Below, one piece after another: positions 1-6,509 of a DNA stretch of 6,956 nucleotides. Position numbers and translations under genes: made by a program. Positions within the stretch are counted from its first letter, which is position 1. Each line of letters starts with the position of its first letter. Location: positions 1 through 6,956 of the forward strand of contig JAFOMB010000144.1 of the NCBI GenBank assembly GCA_017419065.1. The letters are read 5' to 3'. This stretch comes from Erysipelotrichaceae bacterium (GTDB lineage Bacteria; Bacillota_I; Bacilli_A; Erysipelotrichales; Erysipelotrichaceae). The notes beneath the pieces are model-generated. The model was not told the DNA's origin and did not search any database. It saw nothing but the letters and a program-made list of their open reading frames with translations.

Positions 1-3000
1 CCTTCTTCATTGAGGTAGTATTCCGGAGCCATTTCAAAGTTCAGATTGAAACGGTCACCGTCATTAAAGTCCATCGGACGGTAGTTGAGACCGACAGAAG
101 CAGATGTAGAGCGCCATGCACCCTGAGAAGCGACATAGTAAGCCGCCAGGGAAGTGCCGCCGTCCATCTGAGCCAGGACTTCGCCGTTTTCATCCGTCAG
201 GAAGAAGCGCATGCCGCCCGAGTTTCTGATCAGAGAATAACGGTAGGCGGAAACGGTATCCTTCGTGTTGATCGCGTTGCGTTCCGGATGATAGACTGCG
301 TCGTTGGATAACGGGTTGCCCGCAAAGATATAGGAAGTGTTATCACCGCGGTATTTGACTAAGAATGTTTCGACTTCGAGAGCATCGTATCCCAGATCGG
401 CATAAGCCACGTATGGGAAGCGGTCTTCTCCGCCGTATGTGTATTCAAGATAGGAACCCTTATCGGTCATGGAAGCATCGGACCAGTTTCCGAAGAAACC
501 GAATACCGGGATCGAATGTTCAGCACCGAGGGCACCTTCATCATTGGCAGCTTCCTTGACGAAGAGATAGCCTTCGACATAGTTGCCATTGAATTCTTCT
601 GCGCCGAGTTCATCCATGGAACCGTTGAGATCGATCGTCGCTGTAACGGAGAGCGTCTCGCCGGCCTTGGCTTCTACCGTAGAAGCATCCAGGAGATCAA
701 GGGCCAGATAAGCATCGTACGTATCAAGATCGCCGTCCTTATCGAGGTCAGCGAGATCTTCCAGAGCGATCTCTTCTCTTGTACCGACGACGTATTCCAG
801 CAAGGCAACAGCATCGTACTTGTTGACAAAACCGTCAGCGTTGAAGTCGAGACCTTCTGCTTCTTCCGAAGAAGCTTCCAGCGGTTCGCCGTTTACCGCA
901 AAGGTCACGACAGCGCTGTCAAGCGGGATCGTCCAGGTGTCTCTGAAAAGAATGCCGCTGTCTTCAAAGAAGTCCTGTGTGAACATCTCACCGCTGAATT
1001 CATAAGCGACATCTTCATCAGAGAAGTTGAGGATCTCGAAGTCGACAGTGTAGACACCGCCTCTGTTCGGGTCATCCCCGAACATGGCCTTGACTTTGCC
1101 GTCGGCATAGGATTCCGTATAGTTGTCTCTGGTCACGGCTTCGCCGTTATTGGTCGTACCGGTGACCTTGATGACGCTCTTGGACTGGATCGCCGCATTC
1201 GTATCGACGAGACCGGCGCCCTGCTTCATTAAGGAGTAGTAGGAGCCGCTGTCTTCTTCGATGAGAGGACGGGCTGTAGACATCAGAAGGCTCTGTGTCA
1301 GCTGACGGATGGAGAGACCGGTCTTCTTATCCAGACCTTTCTCCTTGGCATACTGCTTGAAGACAGCCGTGATACCCGAGATCTGCGGAGCGGCCATGGA
1401 AGTACCGGACATGGATTCATAGGCCTGTCCTCCCGGAACCAGACCGTTGACAGACCAGATATTTCCGCCAGGAGCGGTGATCTCCGGTTTCAGGTTGAGG
1501 TCACCTGTCGTGCCCCAGCTCGAGAAATCGGACATCGTATAATATTCAGCATCCTTCTTTTCAACGACAGGTTCGTCAGAGACTTTCAGAGTTCCCTCAT
1601 AGTAAGTCATGCCGTTTTCTGTCGTCTTCTGTTCGCCGTTTTCGATCAGGAAGAGACCATCGTCCTGAGAAATGGCAGCTGCCGGATTCGGATAGACATA
1701 TCCGCTCATATTCATGCCGGCGATACCCGGCGACGTATTGTTGTAGATGAGGGTCGCCAGAGCACCGTTGGCTACAGCGTTATTGGCCTTAGAGGCGAAG
1801 TTGATAGAGCCTCGCTGAATGACAGCGATCTTGCCCTGCAGGACATCTGCCAGCGCTGCCATGTCTTCTTCTGTACCGTAGCCTTCAATAGCGATATAGC
1901 CGTATTCGCCGCCGCCCAGATCCAGGAACGGAGCATTATTGGCAGAAGAACCATCACTGTAAAAGATGTTGTGATCATAGGCCTGGATCGGCATGCCGAT
2001 GAGACCGTCATCGTCAACAGAAGCGACAGTAAAGGTATGCGGATAAGTACCCGGAGAACCGCCGGTCGCAAAGTTGACATCATCAGCGTAAAGAGCGCCC
2101 AAGCTTTCATGCGCCCAGTCATAGCTGTTGCCGCCGGAGTTGACCCATACAAGATCGCTTCCCAGCAGCTTCTGGAAGACGCTGAAGTAGTATTCATTTT
2201 CGACCATGCTGAAGCCGGCATTGCTGGAACCCAGAGACAGATTGATCGAATCAGCACCGAGGACGATCGCGTCTTCGATCGCTGCGAAATAGTCATCCGG
2301 ATAAGCGCCGCCGCCGGCACCGAAGACCTTCATGACCAGGATCTGTGCATCCGGTGCCTGACCCTGTGTCTTGACTTCTTCCAAGGCATCGACGTAGTTT
2401 CCTTCACCGTCATCGACAAAGCGGTTGCCCGCTGCGATACCGGAAACATGAGAACCGTGTTCCCCCTGTGTATCATTGTCATGAGTGACTTCAAGGTTCT
2501 TATCGATATAGTTGAACGCGAACGGGACCTTGGTATTCAGATAAAGGTCGCTTCCATGGACAGCAGGCAAGTATTCATAAGCGTTCAGTTCTTCAAGAAC
2601 AGCGCTGACGTCTCTTCTGTCAAGAAGATCGACATCCTTATCCAGCGTGGAGATCGCGTAATCGAATGCGGCCGGATCAAAGGATCTGTGATCGGTATCA
2701 AGACCGGTATCGACGATCGCAACGAGCTGTCCGGCTCCGGTGTAGTCGGAGGAGACCAGCGTCGTGTTCGTCATGTCTGTCGAGATCGCCATATCCGGGT
2801 TGGCCGGAGTGACCGGTTTGACAGCTTCATAGGCTTCTTCGATGATGACATCTTTGACGCCCTGAATACTCTTGATCCTTTCGACTTTGATGTAAGGAAC
2901 ATTAGCGGAAATGACGTTGGCTGCCAGTGTGAGGTTCCACACGACATCCAGTTTCTCTCCGCCTAAAGCCTGTTCAGAGATCCTCTGTGCTACGAGGTTC

Positions 3001-3362
3001 TGATTGGCCTTCAGCTGGGCACGGTAGGCTTTTGCCGACGGATTGGTGGCAATCGCTTCCGTGGAGTATCCGGCTTCGATCGTGGAATTGCCTTCCATGA
3101 CGATCGCCACACGGACGATAGAATCCTTGTCATACTCGATCTTCTTCGCCCCGTTTTCACTAACAGGCTTGGAAGGTTTCAGACCAGGAATGGTTGTGCT
3201 GTCGACTTCTTCCCAGGTAACGCCTTCACTTGTGAATTCGCCATCTGAGACAGGTTCGTCTTCAGCAAGAGCTCGTGTGCTTCTCATACCGAGGTTGCCG
3301 ATGACCATCATCATCGTCAGCATCAGTACCAGAAGCTTCTTGATCAGTTTCTGACTGCTCAT
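1..3362 (-). CDS. Lactocepin/C5a-peptidase-like S8 subtilase with embedded dockerin (3' end beyond window)
   Basis: Secreted serine endopeptidase expected to cleave proteins outside the cell. The frame is open for 1120 codons from ATG 3362 and runs off the left edge without a stop. An AAAGGGG Shine-Dalgarno site (3369-3375) six bases upstream supports the start. Residues 1-33 form a Sec signal peptide with likely cleavage after ALA33. Residues ~82-180 look like an I9 inhibitor prodomain. The S8 domain spans ~210-725 with D218 (AIVDTG), H302 (EHGSHVSG), probable oxyanion N412 (NSGGNS) and S655 (GTSMAAP), so the triad is intact. A protease-associated (PA) domain is inserted at ~475-600 (GKIAVIQRG). 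An Fn3_5-like domain follows (~729-830 and ~893-937), interrupted by two dockerin-type calcium loops (839-850 and 872-883). The motif IPVFGFFGNW (951-960) is typical of the lactocepin/C5a peptidase family after this domain. The anchor, possibly LPXTG or other, would lie outside the window. It has its own promoter and is not in an operon with the gene upstream. Family assignment is firm; substrate is unknown. Confidence 0.95.
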   Translation of the reverse strand, partial: MSSQKLIKKLLVLMLTMMMVIGNLGMRSTRALAEDEPVSDGEFTSEGVTWEEVDSTTIPGLKPSKPVSENGAKKIEYDKDSIVRVAIVMEGNSTIEAGYSTEAIATNPSAKAYRAQLKANQNLVAQRISEQALGGEKLDVVWNLTLAANVISANVPYIKVERIKSIQGVKDVIIEEAYEAVKPVTPANPDMAISTDMTNTTLVSSDYTGAGQLVAIVDTGLDTDHRSFDPAAFDYAISTLDKDVDLLDRRDVSAVLEELNAYEYLPAVHGSDLYLNTKVPFAFNYIDKNLEVTHDNDTQGEHGSHVSGIAAGNRFVDDGEGNYVDALEEVKTQGQAPDAQILVMKVFGAGGGAYPDDYFAAIEDAIVLGADSINLSLGSSNAGFSMVENEYYFSVFQKLLGSDLVWVNSGGNSYDWAHESLGALYADDVNFATGGSPGTYPHTFTVASVDDDGLIGMPIQAYDHNIFYSDGSSANNAPFLDLGGGEYGYIAIEGYGTEEDMAALADVLQGKIAVIQRGSINFASKANNAVANGALATLIYNNTSPGIAGMNMSGYVYPNPAAAISQDDGLFLIENGEQKTTENGMTYYEGTLKVSDEPVVEKKDAEYYTMSDFSSWGTTGDLNLKPEITAPGGNIWSVNGLVPGGQAYESMSGTSMAAPQISGITAVFKQYAKEKGLDKKTGLSIRQLTQSLLMSTARPLIEEDSGSYYSLMKQGAGLVDTNAAIQSKSVIKVTGTTNNGEAVTRDNYTESYADGKVKAMFGDDPNRGGVYTVDFEILNFSDEDVAYEFSGEMFTQDFFEDSGILFRDTWTIPLDSAVVTFAVNGEPLEASSEEAEGLDFNADGFVNKYDAVALLEYVVGTREEIALEDLADLDKDGDLDTYDAYLALDLLDASTVEAKAGETLSVTATIDLNGSMDELGAEEFNGNYVEGYLFVKEAANDEGALGAEHSIPVFGFFGNWSDASMTDKGSYLEYTYGGEDRFPYVAYADLGYDALEVETFLVKYRGDNTSYIFAGNPLSNDAVYHPERNAINTKDTVSAYRYSLIRNSGGMRFFLTDENGEVLAQMDGGTSLAAYYVASQGAWRSTSASVGLNYRPMDFNDGDRFNLNFEMAPEYYLNEE

Positions 3363-3400
3363 AGATATCCCCTTTCACATAACATCTACGAATAGATATC
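3363..3400 (-). promoter_or_regulatory. 5' leader of the protease gene with Shine-Dalgarno and a GATATC direct repeat
   Basis: The Shine-Dalgarno AAAGGGG is at 3369-3375. A nine-base direct repeat (plus-strand ATAGATATC) occurs at 3392-3400 and 3361-3369, 31 bp apart, and GATATC occurs a third time at 3429-3434 inside the promoter spacer. Because GATATC is self-complementary, the upstream AGATATC in the mRNA could pair with GATATCT between the Shine-Dalgarno and the ATG, giving a seven-pair stem with a 25-nt loop. This could be a DNA operator, an mRNA structure, or chance in AT-rich sequence. The ribosome site is solid; a regulatory role is inference. Confidence 0.4.
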
Positions 3401-3412
3401 TTCAATACTTCT

Positions 3413-3441
3413 ATTCTAATGTGATATTGATATCTTTTCAA
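3413..3441 (-). promoter_or_regulatory. Sigma-A-type promoter of the protease gene
   Basis: Reading the minus strand, TTGAAA (3441-3436) is followed by an exactly 17-bp spacer and TAGAAT (3418-3413). This matches TTGACA/TATAAT at five of six -10 positions and four of six -35 positions. An AT-rich stretch lies upstream. Transcription would start near 3406, giving a leader of about 45 nt before the ATG at 3362. It sits downstream of the terminator of the preceding gene, so the protease should be an independent transcription unit. Confidence 0.7.
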
Positions 3442-3457
3442 GAAAAAATGAACTCGC

Positions 3458-3472
3458 TTACATGGAATGTAA
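3458..3472. promoter_or_regulatory. Inverted repeat TTACAT-N3-ATGTAA, candidate operator
   Basis: A perfect six-base inverted repeat with a three-base centre lies 16 bp upstream of the -35 box of the protease promoter, a usual place for an activator site. A neighbouring ATTTAC at 3482-3487 can pair with GTAAAT at 3469-3474, so the same half-site sequence recurs. No T-run follows it on either strand, so it is not a terminator. The binding protein is unknown and the motif is short enough that chance is possible. Confidence 0.35.
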
Positions 3473-3494
3473 ATTATTTTCATTTACTCTCAGT

Positions 3495-3518
3495 AAAAGA
3501 CCCCGGAAACCCGGGGTC
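3495..3518 (-). terminator. Rho-independent terminator of the CWB2-BMP gene
   Basis: GACCCCGG and CCGGGGTC form a perfect eight-base-pair GC-rich stem (3511-3518 with 3499-3506) around a four-base loop. On the minus strand a TTTT run (3498-3495) follows directly. The stem begins 19 nt after the TAA of the 842-residue gene. The opposite strand lacks a T-run after the hairpin, so termination is probably one-directional. Confidence 0.9.
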
Positions 3519-3537
3519 CTGTATATTCTGATGATTG

Positions 3538-6066
3538 TTACTTTACCGATTCCGCAAATGCCTGGAACCACTCGTAGTCATGTCCGAAGGCTGTTCCCGG
3601 ATCGATGCTTCCGGAGATGAGACCGGCTTTGATCTCATCGAGCTTCGCGAGTTCTTCAGCTGTCAGAACAGACTTCAGCACATCCGATTCCGAAAGGCTG
3701 ATGGCACCCTGTGCCACACCAAGTTTTTCGTTGGTTCCGTAAGGAATAGCTCCATTGAGATGTCTCTTCATGGAATTGTAGATGACAGCTCCGACATTCT
3801 TCTGTACGGATGTCAGTGTCCTCTCGGCCTTTGCGGTCTCGCCAATCGAGGAGAAGTAAGCGCCCTGATCGCCGTCGACACCGATGATGTAGCTGCCTTC
3901 CGGCTGCTGAACGACGGTATCGAACCCGCCGAGACCGGCACTACCGGCAGCGACGAAGACGACATCATTTCCTTCATTATATAAACTTGTGGTAACGCTC
4001 TTGCCCTGTGAAGGGTCATTGAAGGAATTTGCCCACGCAAGATTGACAGAGACTTCCGGATCGGCGTACTTGGCACCGTTGGCGTAGCCGACGAAGAAGT
4101 CTTCGAGGACCATATTGTCCATACCGCCCATATAAGCAACCTTACCTTTGCTTGAAGCCATCGCAGCGGCAGCACCGGCGAGGAAGGAACCCTCGTTCTG
4201 GGCGAACTGGACAGCGTAGACATTTGGAGTATCGAAGTACTGGTAGCCTGTCGAATCAGAGAAGTTCCACTTTTCATCATAGAACCAGAACTTGGTATCC
4301 GGATACTCTTTGGCCGCTTCACCGACATACTGCAACATGTCGTAAGTACCGGCAATGATGATGTCCCAGCCTTCAGCCGCACACTTTTTCGTCTGCGATG
4401 CCCATGTTCTGTCGTCATAAGTCATCTCCTGGCATACCGCATAGACCTGATCACCGAAATCTCTGTTGATCATGTCAAGGCCCTCCTTTGCGGAATCAAA
4501 GAAGGACTTGTCGCCTAAGGTACCGTTGATCAGCAATAAGACACGGAGCTCATCAGCCGGCTCTTCCGGGTCTTCTATAAACGGGAAGACCGTACCTGCT
4601 GTTTCATCTTTGACGGCGCTGTTTCCGCCGGTGATATAGCCGGTAGAAATACCGTTATCCTCTACATACTGCTGGGCTGCTGCTTCCTTGCCCTCTGTGA
4701 CTAAGAGGATAGGTCCTCCTAAGACATAAGCCAGAGGACCGGCACATAAGCCGTCCGGATAATTCTGGGAGTTGGCCAGAACGACTGTCTTCGGTTCTTT
4801 GAAGAAAGTCCTGGCGATCTCGGCAGATGTTTCCTGTCTGCCCTTGCCTTTGACTCTTGTCACTTCGCTGATTCCGGAGACAGAGGTTTCGATTTCTTTC
4901 GAAACAGCACCTTCGCCGCCGATGATGTAGAAGTCATTATCCGCATGTTCTTTCAGGAAGGCTTCCTGTTTATCGTTGATAGAAGTTCCCTTTCCCTTTA
5001 CGAGCAGCATCGGTCTGCCGGTAGCGGAAGCACTCAGGGAATCCGCGAATCCCTCACCGGTACAGATCAGGATATCTTCGTCTGTGACACCGGCTTCTTC
5101 CAGGATGGCCAGGTTGGTGAGATAGCGGTTTCTGCCGGAGAGTCTTTTGACTGTGAAGTCTTCAAGACCTTCCAGGCACTCTTCCGAAACAGCCGCATCG
5201 CCGCCTAATACATAGACAGTACCGCCCTTCTTGAGGTTCTTCTGAATGTATTCGTTGACCTTGGCGGTCTGAGTGAGCTTTGTCAGCAGGATCGGTCCGC
5301 CCTTCTTGGCTGCCAGATAGCCGCCGCCCAGGGCATCCGCGAATTCTTCGCCTGTGGCCAGCACGACGACGTCGAACTGGCTGACACCGAGAGCCTTCTT
5401 GAGTTCATCAGCCGCGGCGATGGAGGTATCATAACGCAAACGTCCAAAGATCCTTTCAACACTTGGCTCCCTGTCTCTGCAGGCCATCGTGAAGACGGAG
5501 AAGCGGTCGCAGGTGAATGTCAGGATGCCGTCATTATAGGTTGCCGGATAGACATCACTGCTGCCGTCTTCGTGCTGAGCCAGGACATAGTAGGTTCTGA
5601 TTTTTCCTTCTTCCAGAGACGGAACCGCCTTCATATCTTCTTCAGACAGAGCGACAGACAGAGTGACACCGGAAGGAAGCTTGCCGTTCACGTTGCCATA
5701 GCGGTAACCGCTGTCCGTATAGGTGTAGTCGTTTTCCGTGATCTCTCTTTCCGGGACCTGGTATTCCAGATACATATTGATGTTCCAGGAAAGGATCGTC
5801 CGGTATTCTTCGGAATAGACCGGTTTATCACTCTTCCACATCGAGATGTGATATCCCCTGATTTCTGTAGGTTCGCCATCCCCTTCCTCTTTCTCGACAG
5901 CCTGATACAGGTCGTCGAAAGACAGGTCGGAGGAGACTGTGACGCTCTCTCCCGGATCCGCATAAGCATTTCCGGTCGCATCACCAAAACTGCCTTCTGC
6001 CACAGTACCGACAAACATCGCCAGTACCAGCAGAAGATCGATCAGAATAATTAGCTTTTTCTTCAT
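3538..6066 (-). CDS. Secreted CWB2-repeat protein fused to a BMP/PnrA-like solute-binding domain
   Basis: Surface protein of 842 residues. Residues 1-23 are a Sec signal peptide (MKKK followed by a hydrophobic run; plausible cleavage after TVA23); there is no lipobox cysteine. Residues ~24-200 are not firmly recognised, although ~155-196 resemble the strand-rich ending of other Firmicute surface modules. Three CWB2 (cell wall binding repeat 2) units follow at ~203-303, 306-400 and 402-497, each with an RxxTS-like opening, an ATGEEFADAL-type segment and a VYVLGGDAAVS-type end. CWB2 units hold proteins to wall polymers non-covalently in clostridia. Residues ~505-842 are a full BMP domain (Med/PnrA family, usually purine-nucleoside ABC-transporter lipoproteins): LGDKSFFDSAKEGL, AQNEGSFLAGAAAAM and IIGVDGDQ are its hallmarks. 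The ligand is not deducible. AAGGAG (6079-6084) lies 12 nt before the ATG, a long but usable spacing; no better in-frame start is visible. The gene ends at a strong terminator. No ABC permease or ATPase gene is present nearby. Confidence 0.93.
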   Translation of the reverse strand: MKKKLIILIDLLLVLAMFVGTVAEGSFGDATGNAYADPGESVTVSSDLSFDDLYQAVEKEEGDGEPTEIRGYHISMWKSDKPVYSEEYRTILSWNINMYLEYQVPEREITENDYTYTDSGYRYGNVNGKLPSGVTLSVALSEEDMKAVPSLEEGKIRTYYVLAQHEDGSSDVYPATYNDGILTFTCDRFSVFTMACRDREPSVERIFGRLRYDTSIAAADELKKALGVSQFDVVVLATGEEFADALGGGYLAAKKGGPILLTKLTQTAKVNEYIQKNLKKGGTVYVLGGDAAVSEECLEGLEDFTVKRLSGRNRYLTNLAILEEAGVTDEDILICTGEGFADSLSASATGRPMLLVKGKGTSINDKQEAFLKEHADNDFYIIGGEGAVSKEIETSVSGISEVTRVKGKGRQETSAEIARTFFKEPKTVVLANSQNYPDGLCAGPLAYVLGGPILLVTEGKEAAAQQYVEDNGISTGYITGGNSAVKDETAGTVFPFIEDPEEPADELRVLLLINGTLGDKSFFDSAKEGLDMINRDFGDQVYAVCQEMTYDDRTWASQTKKCAAEGWDIIIAGTYDMLQYVGEAAKEYPDTKFWFYDEKWNFSDSTGYQYFDTPNVYAVQFAQNEGSFLAGAAAAMASSKGKVAYMGGMDNMVLEDFFVGYANGAKYADPEVSVNLAWANSFNDPSQGKSVTTSLYNEGNDVVFVAAGSAGLGGFDTVVQQPEGSYIIGVDGDQGAYFSSIGETAKAERTLTSVQKNVGAVIYNSMKRHLNGAIPYGTNEKLGVAQGAISLSESDVLKSVLTAEELAKLDEIKAGLISGSIDPGTAFGHDYEWFQAFAESVK
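4576..5460 (-). repeat. Three tandem CWB2 protein repeats
   Basis: Three units of about 95-100 residues are encoded at ~5460-5158, 5151-4867 and 4863-4576. The openings read ERIFGRLRYDTS, KRLSGRNRYLTN and TRVKGKGRQETS, and the ends read YVLGGDAAVS, YIIGGEGAVS and YITGGNSAVK. The third opening has lost the usual tyrosine after the arginine. Three is the usual number of CWB2 units in clostridial wall proteins, consistent with a complete anchoring module. Similarity is at the protein level; the DNA copies have diverged. Confidence 0.85.
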
Positions 6067-6098
6067 GGTTTTTGTATGCTCCTTATACTCTGTTTACT

Positions 6099-6128
6099 AT
6101 TATAAAACATCTGCCTTTTCTTTGACAC
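6099..6128 (-). promoter_or_regulatory. Probable promoter of the CWB2-BMP gene
   Basis: The minus strand carries a perfect TATAAT -10 box (6104-6099). The best -35 match is GTGTCA (6128-6123) with an 18-bp spacer, four of six matches to TTGACA. This places the start of transcription near 6092 and the ATG about 25 nt later. It lies in the 83-bp gap after the broken membrane-protein gene. No clear terminator separates the two, so some read-through from upstream is possible. Confidence 0.6.
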
Positions 6129-6149
6129 TTTATTATCAGGACTTCTGCT

Positions 6150-6509
6150 TTATTCCGTTTCTTCAGAAGACTCCTTCAGGAAGAGTATCAGGATCAGGAT
6201 CATCAATCCGAAGTTGCAGGGATCGGCGCTGTTGAACAGTGACGTCCCCAAGAAGGCCAGAAGGCTGAAGAAGTACGGAAGACAGGTGCCGTTATTTCTA
6301 TGATGACAGCGAAGAATGATCAATGTGACGACCACGATAAAGACGGCCAGTCCGAAACATCCCATGGTAAACAGGATCTGGATGGGAATACTGTGGGAAG
6401 AGACGAACCAGGTCGAAAGGCGCTCGCTGAGTTCCCCATACCACGTCCACTGCATCTCCACACCTGTCCCGAAGAACTTGTCAAAAAGAGAAAAGTGCAC
6501 CCGGTAATC
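6150..6509 (-). pseudogene. C-terminal fragment of O-antigen ligase/polymerase-like membrane protein, after in-frame stop
   Basis: This frame is the direct continuation of the upstream fragment: the only thing between them is the TAA at 6510-6512. It encodes about 119 residues ending ESSEETE. It begins with a soluble loop containing DKFFGTGVEM and SSHSIPIQILFTMG, resembling the Wzy_C loop (a pocket of the type plfGvGp, then a conserved H followed by a re-entrant hydrophobic stretch). About three hydrophobic segments follow (IPIQILFTMGCFGLAVF..., CLPYFFSLLAFLG, FGLMILILILFL). A GTG at 6498-6500 could in principle restart translation, but no Shine-Dalgarno site lies at a useful distance. Taken alone it would be an odd short membrane peptide; it makes better sense as the tail of a broken gene. 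The superfamily call is moderate, since it rests on the loop motifs and topology. Confidence 0.7.

Noticed and set aside
516..1232. Plus-strand open frame of 238 codons
   Set aside because: Antisense shadow of the Fn3/dockerin part of the protease; no domain or translation signal.
1772..2320. Minus-strand open frame of 182 codons overlapping the protease
   Set aside because: A different frame of the same strand within the catalytic domain; the protease frame carries all subtilase motifs.
1971..2966. Plus-strand open frame of 331 codons antisense to the protease gene
   Set aside because: It lies wholly opposite the S8 catalytic and prodomain coding sequence, which has intact catalytic motifs. 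The antisense frame has low-complexity I/V/D/R-rich composition, no recognisable domain and no good ribosome site; it results from the codon bias of the real gene.
3535..3984. Plus-strand open frame of 149 codons starting near the 3' end of the CWB2-BMP gene
   Set aside because: Antisense to the well-conserved end of the BMP domain; it has no plausible promoter, and the GC hairpin just upstream works on the other strand.
5572..6054. Plus-strand open frame of 160 codons
   Set aside because: Antisense to the signal peptide and N-terminal region of the CWB2-BMP gene; composition is typical of a shadow frame.
6129..6149. Possible terminator after the broken membrane-protein gene
   Set aside because: No GC-rich hairpin followed by a T-run could be found in the gap, so no terminator is called there.
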